A DNA stretch of 64,000 nt from NCBI RefSeq assembly GCF_024639685.1, contig NZ_JAHEHX010000001.1, positions 83,239 to 147,238 of the forward strand, written 5' to 3'. The DNA is from Polaribacter sp. (GTDB taxonomy: Bacteria > Bacteroidota > Bacteroidia > Flavobacteriales > Flavobacteriaceae). Positions 55,541-64,000 of the stretch are shown here, piece by piece. Position numbers and translations under genes: made by a program. The notes beneath the pieces were generated by a model. It did not search any database and had not been told where the DNA came from. It was given only the letters and a program-made list of their open reading frames with translations. Numbering within the stretch: position 1 is the first letter of the stretch; the number at the start of each line of letters is the position of its first letter.

Positions 55541-56407
55541 GTGAGTAAAAAAGCAAAAAATAAGGGGAAGTTAACACAAAAGTTAACGGATAAATATAGG
55601 CTAGTTGTCTTAAACGAAAACACCTTTGAAGAGCGGTTTTCTTTAAAACTTTCTCGTTTAAATGTATTTGCTTTAGGCGGGCTTTTGGCTTTTTTGTTAA
55701 TACTTATTACTACGTCTATTATTACGTTTACACCTGTAAAAGAATATATACCAGGCTACTCTTCAACAAATTTAAAAATAAAAGCCGCAAAACTAGCTTT
55801 TGAAACAGACTCTTTAAAAAGAAAACTAGACCTGTTAAATGCATATACTAAAGCATTACAACCAATACTTAAAGGAGAAATTGAGGGTAATTTTTTAGAT
55901 ACTATAAAAAATGAATCACAAAAATTTATCATAAAAGATAGCCTGTTAAATGCCTCTAAAGAAGATTCTTTGTTTAGAGAGAAAATAGAAAGCAGAGACC
56001 GTTTTCCTATTCAGAATAGCAATAGGTCTAACGTAGAAATTATCTTTTTTGCACCACTAAAAGGAAGTGTTTCTCAACGTTTTGATGCAAAAGCAAAACA
56101 TTTGGCTGTAGACATTGCTGCTCCAAAAAATACACCTGTAAAAGCAACTGCAGATGGGACTGTTATTTTCTCTGATTGGACTACAGAAACCGGCTATGTA
56201 ATTATTTTAAAACATGGGTATAATTATGTTTCTGTTTACAAACACAATGGAAATTTATTAAAAAAACAAGGAGACTTTGTAAAATCTGGAGAGGTAATTG
56301 CAAGTGTAGGGTCTACAGGAGAATTAACAACTGGAGCACATTTACATTTTGAACTTTGGAGTAATGGATATGCAATAAACCCAATAAACTTGATTGACTT
56401 TAACTAA
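55541..56407 (+). CDS. M23 family metallopeptidase with GTG start
   Basis: A 288-residue envelope peptidase. Residues about 1-32 are basic and cytoplasmic, a single membrane segment lies at about 44-64, a helical region follows, and the LytM domain is C-terminal (about 165-285) with zinc motifs KHLAVDIAAP (HxxxD) and GAHLHFELW (HxH), both intact, unlike the M23 lipoprotein at 41215. It probably cleaves or regulates peptidoglycan. The start is GTG at 55541: the conserved basic N-terminus (SKKAKNKGKLTQKLTDKYRL) begins there and no ATG fits. Its stop overlaps the next start by one base. Confidence 0.9.
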   Translation: MSKKAKNKGKLTQKLTDKYRLVVLNENTFEERFSLKLSRLNVFALGGLLAFLLILITTSIITFTPVKEYIPGYSSTNLKIKAAKLAFETDSLKRKLDLLNAYTKALQPILKGEIEGNFLDTIKNESQKFIIKDSLLNASKEDSLFREKIESRDRFPIQNSNRSNVEIIFFAPLKGSVSQRFDAKAKHLAVDIAAPKNTPVKATADGTVIFSDWTTETGYVIILKHGYNYVSVYKHNGNLLKKQGDFVKSGEVIASVGSTGELTTGAHLHFELWSNGYAINPINLIDFN

Positions 56408-57903
56408 TGAGTATAAAATCTTTTTTCGCCATTCCTTTTGCTAAAATAGTAACAAAACAGGTTTTAAAATGGGCTAAAACCCCACATAAAACTCAAGAAA
56501 GAGTATTTCAAAACCTTATTGCTAAAGGAAAAAATACAGTCTTTGGTAAAGATCACGATTTTAAAAATATTAACTCTTATGATGATTTTAAGAAACACGT
56601 AAAAGTTACAGATTACGAAGGTTTAAAACCTTATGTAGATAGAATTGTAGCAGGCGAATCGGATGTGCTGTGGACAGGAAAACCAATTTATTTTGCAAAA
56701 ACATCAGGTACCACTTCTGGTGCTAAATATATACCCATTACCAAAGATTCGATGCCTACCCATATTAAAGCTGCCAGAAATGCGTTGTTATTTTACATCG
56801 CAGAAAAAAATGATGCAAGCTTTGTAAATGGTAAAATGATATTTTTACAAGGAAGCCCTGTACTAGAAAACAAAAACGGAATTAAACTAGGAAGGTTAAG
56901 TGGAATTGTAGCTCATTATGTACCCCAATATTTACTTAAAAACAGGCTTCCAAGTTGGGAAACCAATTGCATAGAAGATTGGGATACCAAAGTAAACGCA
57001 ATTGTAGAAGAAACCGTTAATGAAGATATGTCTGTGATTAGTGGTATACCTTCTTGGGTACAAATGTATTTTGAAAAACTGATTGAAAAGACAGGTAAAT
57101 CGATTTCTGAGATTTTTCCGAACTTTAATTTCTTTATTTATGGCGGTGTAAACTTTGAACCTTATAAAAATAAATTTGAGAGTATTATTGGTAAAAAAAT
57201 AGATTATATAGAATTGTACCCTGCATCAGAAGGCTTTATAGCTTTCCAAGATTCGCAAACTGAAAAAGGAATGTTACTGCAACTAGATTCAGGTATTTTT
57301 TACGAATTTATACCATCAACAGAATTTTTTGATGAAAATCCAACAAGAATTTCTTTAAAGGGTGTGCAGCTAGATGTAAACTATGTAATCATCTTAAATA
57401 CCACTGCAGGTTTATGGGGGTATAATATTGGAGATACTGTAGAATTTACAAGTTTAAAACCCTATAGAATTAAAGTTACTGGAAGAATTAAACACTTTAT
57501 TTCAGCTTTTGGTGAGCATGTTATTGGTAAAGAAGTAGAAAAAGCTTTGAATGATGCTATTGCTGGAACAGCAATAAATATTAGCGAATTTACTGTGGCC
57601 CCTCAAGTAAACCCAACAGCAGGATTGCCTTATCATGAATGGTTTATAGAGTTTGAAAATGAACCTGAAGATTTAGAAGAATTTGCTGCTAAAATTGATG
57701 CTTCTATGCAAGAGCAGAATATTTATTATTTAGATTTAATAGCAGGCAAAATATTAAAACCTATTGTAATTCAAAAGGTGAAAAAAGGTGGTTTTCACGA
57801 GTATATGAAGTCTATCGGAAAATTTGGAGGGCAAAATAAAATTCCACAATTATCAGACAATCGAAAAATTGCTAATGTTCTCGAAAAATTCCTTCAAAAT
57901 TAA
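56407..57903 (+). CDS. GH3 auxin-responsive-promoter family protein
   Basis: A 498-residue cytoplasmic member of the GH3 acyl-adenylate-forming superfamily, widespread in Bacteroidota. The phosphate-binding loop YFAKTSGTTSGAKYIPIT (about 97-114), a second adenylate motif region IELYPASEGFIAFQDSQT (near 272-289), and KVTGRIKHFISAFGEHVIG (near 357-375) are visible. Plant GH3 enzymes join amino acids to hormone acyl groups; the bacterial substrate is unknown. It starts inside the stop codon of the M23 gene, so the two are translationally coupled. Confidence 0.87.
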   Translation: MSIKSFFAIPFAKIVTKQVLKWAKTPHKTQERVFQNLIAKGKNTVFGKDHDFKNINSYDDFKKHVKVTDYEGLKPYVDRIVAGESDVLWTGKPIYFAKTSGTTSGAKYIPITKDSMPTHIKAARNALLFYIAEKNDASFVNGKMIFLQGSPVLENKNGIKLGRLSGIVAHYVPQYLLKNRLPSWETNCIEDWDTKVNAIVEETVNEDMSVISGIPSWVQMYFEKLIEKTGKSISEIFPNFNFFIYGGVNFEPYKNKFESIIGKKIDYIELYPASEGFIAFQDSQTEKGMLLQLDSGIFYEFIPSTEFFDENPTRISLKGVQLDVNYVIILNTTAGLWGYNIGDTVEFTSLKPYRIKVTGRIKHFISAFGEHVIGKEVEKALNDAIAGTAINISEFTVAPQVNPTAGLPYHEWFIEFENEPEDLEEFAAKIDASMQEQNIYYLDLIAGKILKPIVIQKVKKGGFHEYMKSIGKFGGQNKIPQLSDNRKIANVLEKFLQN

Positions 57904-57979
57904 CTAAATTATTTTTGTTGGCTAGTTATACTATTTGTTATTGTTTACTTTTGCTTCAGATATAAGAAACACAAAATCC

Positions 57980-58429
57980 ATGAGTACTATTAGAATTACC
58001 AAACAATTTAAATTTGAAACTGGCCACGCATTATATGGTTATGATGGTAAATGTAAAAATGTTCATGGGCATTCTTACAAGCTCTCTGTAACTGTTTCTG
58101 GACAACCAATTACAGATAATACGAATGTTAAATTTGGAATGGTTATCGATTTTGGTGATTTAAAGAAGATTGTAAATGAAGAAATTGTAGATATTTTTGA
58201 TCATGCAACTGTATTTAATAAAAATACACCTCATGTAGAATTAGCCAAAGAGCTTATGGACAGAGATCATCATGTAATTTTGGTAGATTATCAACCAACA
58301 AGTGAAATGATGGTAATTGATTTTGCGACAAAAATTAAAAAAAGATTACCAGCAACTATAAAACTGCACAGTATAAAACTACAAGAAACAGACTCTAGCT
58401 TTGCAGAGTGGTTTGCAAGTGAAAACTAA
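57980..58429 (+). CDS. queD: 6-Carboxytetrahydropterin synthase (QueD family)
   Basis: A 149-residue enzyme of the 6-pyruvoyl-tetrahydropterin synthase family, used in queuosine and 7-deazaguanine synthesis. The start is the ATG at 57980 (MSTIRITKQFKFETGHALYG); an upstream ATG at 57935 only adds unrelated residues. Zinc ligands are in KFETGHALYG and KNVHGHSYKL, and the catalytic cysteine lies in GYDGKCKNVHG. FDHATVFNK and the final glutamate complete the site. Other queuosine genes are not in the window. Confidence 0.93.
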   Translation: MSTIRITKQFKFETGHALYGYDGKCKNVHGHSYKLSVTVSGQPITDNTNVKFGMVIDFGDLKKIVNEEIVDIFDHATVFNKNTPHVELAKELMDRDHHVILVDYQPTSEMMVIDFATKIKKRLPATIKLHSIKLQETDSSFAEWFASEN

Positions 58430-58431
58430 AC

Positions 58432-59799
58432 TTATACCTCTCTAAAGATAATGTTTATTTTTATCTCTTTCATTCGTTTGTCTAGCTGACTACTTCGAGT
58501 GCTAAAGACCGATTCTTTTGGCATTTTTAAGACGTTAGACAATTCGAACTTTAAATCTTTTAGTACGCGTTCTCTTCGTTTGTTAATGGTTACATAATTG
58601 TCTTCATTTAAATCTTCAGACAACGCATCATTTAAGGAATGTAACGCAAAAAAACTGCCTTTTTGCGCTAAAAACACCTTTAATACTGCTTTATTTAACG
58701 GAGACAATTGCAATGGATTTTTCTTGTTTACAAAAAAGAGGTCTTTGGTTACGCTATACAATAATTGACCTTTCTTTATTTTATAGCTTACATATAATTT
58801 GTAAAATCCGTAACAAAAAGCAAATGCAAAAACTACTATAAAAAAACCATACAGAAAAATAGAATATGATTCACTAACATACAAAGGCATCTCAGAAATG
58901 AGCTTACTTTTTAAACTAGTGTAAGGTTCACTAATAATATAGTAATTTTGGTTAGATTGATATACATAAGTAAGCATTTTAGAACGCTGAAAGTATTTGA
59001 TAGCTTCAATATTTTTAAAAATTGAATAGTCAAATGTTTTTATAAAATTATTAAAAATATCTACTTCAACAATTTTATCATAAAAGGAAACAATTTTATC
59101 ATCTATTTGTAGCCTATTGTTGTGTTGATAAGTAATATTAAATAATGGAATATTTTTGTTTATTCTTTTTTCTTTGTGCCATCTAAATGTATTTAAATCT
59201 AAACGCCTTATATATTCATCTAAAACATGGTCTCTTCTACTTAAGTAGTCTATTACATAAAGATTGACATCCTTTTTTAAAAAAAAAGGAGAACTTCTTG
59301 GAGTTATACTCTCTACGTTGCTTGTTTGTTTTAAAAGCCACTCGTTGGTTACAAAATCATAATACGTAATGATGTTTTTTTCGGTGAACAGACCATAACC
59401 AGAAAATAAATGAGGTTTGTTATCGTGTACAAAAGGAATAGCAGAATATTGATTTTTATGGCTAAAGGAATTATCAATACGAGTAAAAGTATTGTTTTTA
59501 AATGCTAACGTAATGCCACAACCGTTTTCTGCAAAATAAGTAACACCATCTATTTGAAACTGATAATCATTAAATAAAGAGAGTTGGAAAGGTTTTGGAA
59601 ACTCAGTTTTAAATCGCGTTTCAAAATTAAAACCTCTATACCCAGTACTATCATTTACAATAATAACGGGTTCTTTTGTTTTAGCATCTTCAAAGAGCAA
59701 ATATTCTTGATTAATTTTTAAAGGCTGTTGCGCAAAAAAAGTAGGCGACAAGAAAAGGACAAAAATTATCAGCAGGCTAGTGTAGGTCGTTTTTTGCAA
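58432..59799 (-). CDS. Single-pass sensor-like protein with propeller-like outer domain and possible winged-helix tail
   Basis: A 455-residue protein that I could not match to a characterised family. A signal peptide (about 1-23) leads to a beta-strand-rich extracytoplasmic region (about 25-305, with kelch/propeller-like spacing), one membrane helix (about 313-335) and a basic cytoplasmic tail (about 340-455). Part of the tail (about 365-425, LNKAVLKVFLAQKGSFFALH and VTINKRRERVLKDLKFEL) looks like a winged helix. The only start that keeps the signal peptide is TTG at 59799; an in-frame stop lies just upstream. It is a lone gene divergent from a lipoprotein gene, consistent with a one-component membrane-bound regulator. 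Confidence 0.72.
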   Translation of the reverse strand: MQKTTYTSLLIIFVLFLSPTFFAQQPLKINQEYLLFEDAKTKEPVIIVNDSTGYRGFNFETRFKTEFPKPFQLSLFNDYQFQIDGVTYFAENGCGITLAFKNNTFTRIDNSFSHKNQYSAIPFVHDNKPHLFSGYGLFTEKNIITYYDFVTNEWLLKQTSNVESITPRSSPFFLKKDVNLYVIDYLSRRDHVLDEYIRRLDLNTFRWHKEKRINKNIPLFNITYQHNNRLQIDDKIVSFYDKIVEVDIFNNFIKTFDYSIFKNIEAIKYFQRSKMLTYVYQSNQNYYIISEPYTSLKSKLISEMPLYVSESYSIFLYGFFIVVFAFAFCYGFYKLYVSYKIKKGQLLYSVTKDLFFVNKKNPLQLSPLNKAVLKVFLAQKGSFFALHSLNDALSEDLNEDNYVTINKRRERVLKDLKFELSNVLKMPKESVFSTRSSQLDKRMKEIKINIIFREV

Positions 59800-60201
59800 T
59801 GATGAAAATTAAATTTTAATAAAATTACATAATTATTTACTTCGTAAATATAAGGGTTTTTAGTAAGATAAAAAAATATGCGAAATTATGATGTCGTGGA
59901 ATTTTACTCACTAAACAAAATCTCTTTCACTAAAATTGTAGTAATAAAGATAGAACATCGGATCTGTAATAAATTAATTAGGCTTATTGGGAAAATGTAT
60001 AGCGAATTGAAAAAAGAAAAAGTATAAAATTACAGCATTCGATTTCTATTTTTTAAAAACTATAATAAACAACTGTTTTAATGTAAACAGATTCAAAATT
60101 CATTTATTTCTATTGCAAAATTTCTTGTCGTTTTTTACAAAACTTAAGGTAAAATACATATAGTTTTAATTTTACACCTTATCTTTGGTAAAAAATAATA
60201 T
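59800..60201. other. 402-base intergenic region between divergent genes
   Basis: AT-rich region with no credible coding frame. It contains a TATCTTTG -7-like element at 60180-60187 before the lipoprotein start at 60202. I see no clear -33 TTG or phased repeats. Its length suggests regulatory sites for one or both flanking genes. Confidence 0.5.
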
Positions 60202-60735
60202 ATGAAAACTATAAAACTAATTGTATGCTTTTGCGTAACAATAGCTTTAACAAGCTGTGGAGATGATAACGAAAACTCAGATTTACTGCTTACAAATAGT
60301 AATCTAGCAGGCAATTATACTATTGAGAATCTCACAGGCGAAGAAAATGAAACAGCAACCTCTACTTCTGGAGCTATTGTAGATTTGGCAACCTCTACTA
60401 TTGTTGGTAATACATTTAAAGTAGAGTTACTTATAAATGCAAATGGTACCTATTCTATTTCTGGACCTTATGTAGAAGTTAAAAACACAACTCCAAATGG
60501 TGGTCCTAATACAGAAACTACTGATATTCCAACTACAGATACAAACGGTACCTATCAATTAAACGGTATAGAAAATACAATTACTTTTACTGCTGAAAAT
60601 GGGAACTTCTTGTCAGGAACTTACAACGTAAATACGTTAACGCAAAATAGATTTATCATTTCTAAAAATAGTCTTGAACCACGAGGTTCTAATACAATTA
60701 CGAGTAAAATTATTATTGATTTTTTAAAAGTCTAA
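60202..60735 (+). CDS. Small lipoprotein with lipocalin-like core
   Basis: A 177-residue predicted lipoprotein (signal peptide ending ALTSC, Cys19), followed by an Asp/Asn-rich linker. The mature part has repeated short strands (NLAGNYTIENLTGEE, LINANGTYSISGPYVEV, TNGTYQLNGIENTITFTAENG) like the small lipocalin-type lipoproteins common in Flavobacteriia. Function unknown. It is divergent from the sensor-like gene and may be its regulatory target; this is inference from position only. The convergent pth gene ends 19 bases beyond. Confidence 0.7.
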   Translation: MKTIKLIVCFCVTIALTSCGDDNENSDLLLTNSNLAGNYTIENLTGEENETATSTSGAIVDLATSTIVGNTFKVELLINANGTYSISGPYVEVKNTTPNGGPNTETTDIPTTDTNGTYQLNGIENTITFTAENGNFLSGTYNVNTLTQNRFIISKNSLEPRGSNTITSKIIIDFLKV

Positions 60736-60754
60736 GAACAGTACCTAAATAATG

Positions 60755-61321
60755 TTATTTGTCATTGTAAACATTCATGGTATTCGATAAGCCATCAGTA
60801 CCAAATGAAGTAATCACTTTGGCTGACAATGGTAATCTTTCTATTAATAAGCTTGTTTCTTCTTTGGTCCACTCTCCCAAAACATAATCTACTTGGCGAC
60901 CTTTGGCGTAGTTGGCTCCTACTCCAAAACGAAATCTTGGGTATTTATTAGTCCCTAATTTCTCTTGAATATCTTTTAATCCGTTATGACCACCATCACT
61001 CCCTTTAGCCTTTACTCTTAAGGTTCCAAAATCAATATTTAAATCATCTGTAACTACGAGGATATTTTCTATAGACACTTTCTCTTTATCCATCCAATAT
61101 TTTAAAGCTTTACCACTTAAATTCATAAATGTACTTGGTTTTAAAAGGATAAAATTTCTTCCTTTAAAACAAAAACTAGCAACATCACCCAACTTTTCTG
61201 TTTCAAAAGATATACTATGCTCTTCTGCTAGTTCATCCAGTATTTTAAACCCTATATTATGACGTGTGTTTGTATATTTTTCGCCAATATTACCTAAACC
61301 AATTATTAAAAACTTCTTCAT
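60755..61321 (-). CDS. pth: Peptidyl-tRNA hydrolase
   Basis: Releases tRNA from prematurely dropped peptidyl-tRNA in the cytoplasm. 188 residues, normal length. The active-site histidine lies in YTNTRHNIGFKIL (near 16-28), and GSDGGHNGLKDI (near 106-117), plus the SGKALKYWM stretch, support the call. It lies after rplY, separated by a strong terminator, so it probably has its own promoter or depends on read-through. Confidence 0.96.
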   Translation of the reverse strand: MKKFLIIGLGNIGEKYTNTRHNIGFKILDELAEEHSISFETEKLGDVASFCFKGRNFILLKPSTFMNLSGKALKYWMDKEKVSIENILVVTDDLNIDFGTLRVKAKGSDGGHNGLKDIQEKLGTNKYPRFRFGVGANYAKGRQVDYVLGEWTKEETSLLIERLPLSAKVITSFGTDGLSNTMNVYNDK

Positions 61322-61330
61322 TATAGTACA

Positions 61331-61366
61331 AAAATAAAAAAAGCGTTACGGTTACGTAACGCTTTT
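61331..61366 (-). terminator. Intrinsic terminator between rplY and pth
   Basis: A 12-bp stem (AAAAGCGTTACG at 61339-61350, CGTAACGCTTTT at 61355-61366) with a four-base loop, followed on the minus strand by a T-rich run. It lies after the rplY stop at 61387. Confidence 0.85.
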
Positions 61367-61386
61367 GTAAAAATTTATTTTACAGA

Positions 61387-62004
61387 CTATTCTGTTGCAG
61401 CTGGTGCAGCAGCTTCAGCTGTTTCTGCAACTTCTTCATCTTCATCCTCTACATTAGAAGCGTTACGAGAAGTTCTAACTTGTACAACAACAGTGTTATC
61501 TGGATGCATAAAAGTATAATCATCATTAATTAACGATGTAATTACTAGTTTATGACCGATTTTTAAGGTAGAAATATCTGCAGTTATAAAATCTGGTAAA
61601 TTAGCAGGTAATGCTTTTACTCTTAACTTACGGTTTGTGAAACGTAATGAACCTCCATTTAAAACACCTGGAGAAGTACCTGTTAATTGAACAGGAATAT
61701 TCATTGTAATTTCTTTATCATCAAATAATTGATAAAAATCTACATGTAAAATTTTATCAGTAACAGGATGAAACTGAATATCTTGCAAAATTGCAGGGAT
61801 TTTTTTTCCATCAACATTAAGACTTGCCGTATATACATTTGGAGTATATACCAAGTTTTTAAACGCTTTTTCTTCTGCTGAAAAGTGTATTGGTGTTTCT
61901 CCTCCGTATATAACGCAAGGAACCATACCAGCATTACGTAAGGCTTTGGTAGCTACCTTGCCCACGCTTTCTCTTTTTGATCCTTTAATTGTAATTGATT
62001 TCAT
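61387..62004 (-). CDS. rplY: 50S ribosomal protein L25 (general stress protein Ctc type)
   Basis: 5S rRNA-binding ribosomal protein, the long CTC form. 205 residues: an L25 beta-barrel domain (about 1-95, [20 protein letters not shown] at the start), the C-terminal TL5 domain (about 96-180), and an Ala/Glu-rich acidic tail (about 182-205). The TL5-containing form is typical of Bacteroidota. It is downstream of prs with an 18-base gap, so they likely share a transcript. Confidence 0.95.
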   Translation of the reverse strand: MKSITIKGSKRESVGKVATKALRNAGMVPCVIYGGETPIHFSAEEKAFKNLVYTPNVYTASLNVDGKKIPAILQDIQFHPVTDKILHVDFYQLFDDKEITMNIPVQLTGTSPGVLNGGSLRFTNRKLRVKALPANLPDFITADISTLKIGHKLVITSLINDDYTFMHPDNTVVVQVRTSRNASNVEDEDEEVAETAEAAAPAATE

Positions 62005-62022
62005 TACTTTTTTGTTAATTAT

Positions 62023-62964
62023 TTACATTAAAAATTGTCCACTTATCGATGTGTTATCCTGTACTTTATGCATAACATCAGCGAATAAGGGCGCGCAAGA
62101 TACAACTTTTATTTTTGAAGTCTCCTTTTTTAGCGGAATTGTATCTGAAACTATTAATTCTGTTAAGGCTGAATGCTCAATTTTCTCATAAGCGCCTCCA
62201 GAAAGTATTGGGTGTGTACAAATTGCACGAACACTTAAGGCTCCTCTTTCTTTCATTAAGTTAGCTGCATGAGCAAGAGTACCTCCAGTATCAATCATAT
62301 CATCTACAAGAATTACGTTTTTACCTTTTACATCACCAATCAACTCCATGTGCCCAATAACATTTGCTTTTTTTCGTTGCTTATAACAGATTACAACATC
62401 TGATAATAAATGTTTAGAATATGCATAAGCTCTTTTAGAACCTCCCATATCTGGAGAAGCTATCGTTAAATTCTCTAATTTTAAACTTTCTATATATGGC
62501 ATAAAAATAGTGGATGCAAATAAATGGTCTACTGGTTTTTCGAAAAAGCCTTGAATTTGATCTGCATGTAAATCCATAGTCATAATTCTTGTTGCACCTG
62601 CAGATTCTAATAATTTGGCAACTAATTTTGCACCAATTGCAACTCTAGGCTTATCTTTTCTATCTTGTCTTGCCCATCCAAAATAAGGCATAACAGCAGT
62701 AATGTGTCTTGCAGAAGCTCTTTTAGCCGCATCACACATTAATAACATTTCCATTAAATTATCTGCATTCGGAAATGTAGATCCTATAATAAATACTCTT
62801 CTTCCTCTTACAGATTCCTCAAAAGCAGGTTGAAACTCTCCGTCACTAAAGTAAGTTGTATGTACATTACCTAATTCTGTATTGTATTCTTTGGCAATTT
62901 TTTGTGCTAAAACAGTACTTTGCCTACAAGCAAAAAGCTTCGGTGTAAGTTGGTTATTGATCAT
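62023..62964 (-). CDS. prs: Ribose-phosphate pyrophosphokinase
   Basis: Makes PRPP from ribose-5-phosphate and ATP, feeding nucleotide, histidine, tryptophan and NAD synthesis. 313 residues, normal length. The PRPP-binding loop is NVILVDDMIDTGGTLAHAAN (near 216-235), with the ATP region YFGWARQDRKDKPR (near 95-108) and the flexible-loop KRKKA. A TACTTTTG -7 element precedes it at 63007-63000. It heads the prs-rplY unit. Confidence 0.97.
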   Translation of the reverse strand: MINNQLTPKLFACRQSTVLAQKIAKEYNTELGNVHTTYFSDGEFQPAFEESVRGRRVFIIGSTFPNADNLMEMLLMCDAAKRASARHITAVMPYFGWARQDRKDKPRVAIGAKLVAKLLESAGATRIMTMDLHADQIQGFFEKPVDHLFASTIFMPYIESLKLENLTIASPDMGGSKRAYAYSKHLLSDVVICYKQRKKANVIGHMELIGDVKGKNVILVDDMIDTGGTLAHAANLMKERGALSVRAICTHPILSGGAYEKIEHSALTELIVSDTIPLKKETSKIKVVSCAPLFADVMHKVQDNTSISGQFLM

Positions 62965-62999
62965 GGAATAAGTATTTTAGTTGTATTTTTGTGAGCCTA

Positions 63000-63007
63000 C
63001 AAAAGTA
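63000..63007 (-). promoter_or_regulatory. -7 promoter element of prs-rplY
   Basis: TACTTTTG on the minus strand matches TAnnTTTG about 36 bases before the prs start. No convincing TTG stands at the expected -33 position. Confidence 0.45.
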
Positions 63008-63065
63008 GAAATTATTTATCGAGTTTGAAATTAAAATTTTCACTTTAAAAACTAAATATTATTAG

Positions 63066-63073
63066 TAGATTTG
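63066..63073 (+). promoter_or_regulatory. -7 promoter element of tRNA-Leu
   Basis: TAGATTTG at 63066-63073 matches TAnnTTTG and lies 15 bases before the tRNA 5' end. A clear -33 TTG is not seen at standard spacing. Confidence 0.45.
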
Positions 63074-63088
63074 CATTCTCTATTAAAT

Positions 63089-63170
63089 GCTCAAGTGGCG
63101 GAATTGGTAGACGCGCTGGATTCAAAATCCAGTTCTTTCGGGAGTGTGGGTTCGATTCCCACCTTGAGTA
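63089..63170 (+). tRNA. tRNA-Leu (anticodon CAA)
   Basis: An 82-base class II tRNA. The acceptor stem pairs GCTCAAG (63089-63095) with CTTGAGT (63163-63169, with one G-T pair) and an A discriminator. The anticodon stem-loop CTGGA-TTCAAAA-TCCAG gives anticodon CAA, reading UUG leucine codons. A long variable arm and the T-loop GGTTCGATTCC follow. The 3' CCA is not encoded and must be added by the nucleotidyltransferase. Confidence 0.97.
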
Positions 63171-63210
63171 CAAATTATCCTCAAAAATAATTTATTGTTT
63201 TTGGGGATAT

Positions 63211-64000
63211 TTAATTCTTAATAAACTTTCTATTGGTTTGACCAACACCATCAGATATCTTTATCACATACATACCGCTTGGCAATGCTTGTACATTGAT
63301 GTTGTTTGTATTCTTTATAGAAATTACTTCCTTACCTAACACATTATAAATTGATACTGATATAGGAGTATCATTTCCTAAAATAAATAAACTATTCTCT
63401 ACAGGGTTAGGAAAAACAGATAAGTTTGTAAAGTATTGGTCATCTATACTTGCAGTTGGACAACTACCCCAAACAGGTTTATTTTCTTCTGTTAAAGATG
63501 CCCATAAACTAAATTCATTTGGCTCTGAACTAATATTAGAAACACACCAATTTGATATATCTTGATTGAAGGCATTTGCTTCAGAAAACATACCTCCCAT
63601 ATCAGTCACACTACTCACATCCCAAGAACCAATGTCTTGATTAAAAGCAGATGCTCCGTAAAACATATAACTCATATCAGTAACACTTCTCACATCCCAA
63701 GAACTCACATCTGCATTAAATTCTCCTCTATCCCTAAATGCTTCACTCATATCTGTCACATTACTTACATCCCAATTAGGCATTGCACCATATTCACTAT
63801 CACTACACATTCCGTCTTCGGGGTTCGTTGATAAACAAGTGTTTATTGCCTCTTGAAAATTAGCGTCTGTAATTGGGACTTGTGCATTAAAATCTGCATT
63901 AACTTTTATTGTCACAGAAGCATTGGCTGAATTTTCTCCATCAGATACTTCATAAGTAAAATTAACCTCTCCAGAGAAATTTGGAACAGGTGTATAAGTA
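63211..64000 (-). CDS. Secreted BspA-like (DUF285) repeat protein with T9SS sorting domain (3' part)
   Basis: The 5' end lies beyond the window, so this is the C-terminal 262 or so residues. Order: the end of a cadherin/Ig-like repeat with SGEVNFTYEVSDGENSANAS, then DUF285 bacterial-surface-protein repeats (NWDVSNVTDMSEAFRD, SWDVRSVTDMSYMFYG, SWDVSSVTDMGGMFSE, with a last degenerate copy NWCVSNISS), and a type A T9SS C-terminal sorting domain (VFPNPVENSLFI, PSGMYVIKI, the final basic segment). It is therefore secreted through the type IX system and attached to the surface or released. Adhesion is a likely role. Confidence 0.9.
   Translation of the reverse strand, partial: TYTPVPNFSGEVNFTYEVSDGENSANASVTIKVNADFNAQVPITDANFQEAINTCLSTNPEDGMCSDSEYGAMPNWDVSNVTDMSEAFRDRGEFNADVSSWDVRSVTDMSYMFYGASAFNQDIGSWDVSSVTDMGGMFSEANAFNQDISNWCVSNISSEPNEFSLWASLTEENKPVWGSCPTASIDDQYFTNLSVFPNPVENSLFILGNDTPISVSIYNVLGKEVISIKNTNNINVQALPSGMYVIKISDGVGQTNRKFIKN

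Noticed and set aside
61740..61934. 64-codon open frame inside rplY
   Set aside because: Alternative frame of a certain ribosomal protein gene.
1..64000. Prophage, insertion sequence, integrative element or CRISPR array
   Set aside because: No transposase, integrase, phage structural gene, att-like repeat at the tRNA, or spaced direct repeats of CRISPR type were seen; base composition looks even throughout.

Overview
This window looks like a chromosomal segment of a marine-type member of the Flavobacteriaceae (Bacteroidota), close in style to Polaribacter or Tenacibaculum. The evidence is the AT-rich sequence, Flavobacteriia-type protein families (long IleS, extended L21, Pit transporter with a PhoU-like tail, GH3-like protein, Mrp/NifU pair), TonB-dependent receptors carrying an N-terminal carboxypeptidase-regulatory-like domain, a type IX secretion sorting domain, and promoters with the Bacteroidota -7 element TAnnTTTG. 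Most genes are core housekeeping genes. I see no prophage, insertion sequence, CRISPR array or obvious genomic island.

Layout. 1-3650 (minus): 5' part of moaA, two YeeE/YedE-like sulfur transporter halves, the Kdo transferase waaA, then rpmA and rplU. 3900-7300 (plus): a pair of secreted M16 peptidases, one catalytic and one not. 7350-8760: a DMT permease and a Cys-rich heavy-metal-associated lipoprotein. 8820-15350: a likely phosphate-acquisition locus, with a beta-helix-like lipoprotein and a TonB receptor diverging from a Pit phosphate transporter around an intergenic region with 11-bp-phased repeats that resemble Pho boxes. 15350-23440 (minus): uvrC, lspA, a DksA-like regulator, ileS and a TerB/DnaJ protein. 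23590-26830: bacilliredoxin, HD hydrolase, AraC regulator, small secreted protein. 26870-33530 (minus): crotonase, NtrY-like kinase, MATE exporter, AddB-like nuclease. 33590-39440: omega-amidase, an acyl-ACP desaturase/PlsC/four-helix membrane protein operon, and a second TonB receptor.

39640-47150 (minus): pgi, an M23 lipoprotein, a DUF3108 protein, then an aromatic amino-acid degradation group. HPPD and homogentisate dioxygenase look intact, but tryptophan 2,3-dioxygenase is a pseudogene and a four-helix-bundle (S23-like) gene between them carries a premature stop. 47390-51390 (minus): ferredoxin-NADP reductase-like flavoprotein, NifU, Mrp, an alkyltransferase-like protein without the active cysteine, trmB and a small membrane protein. 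51420-58430 (plus): a membrane protein, a frameshifted DMT transporter, yicC, gmk, nadD, an M23 peptidase, a GH3-like protein and queD. 58430-64000: a single-pass sensor-like protein with a possible cytoplasmic DNA-binding tail, a lipoprotein, pth, rplY, prs, tRNA-Leu(CAA), and the 3' end of a secreted BspA-like repeat protein.

The most interesting points are the phased repeats in the phosphate locus (with a possible weaker copy upstream of the second TonB receptor), the transmembrane sensor-like protein at 58432-59799, the HMA lipoprotein with a metallothionein-like tail, and three independent gene lesions (kynA, S23, DMT transporter). I found no convincing wholly new multi-gene system.
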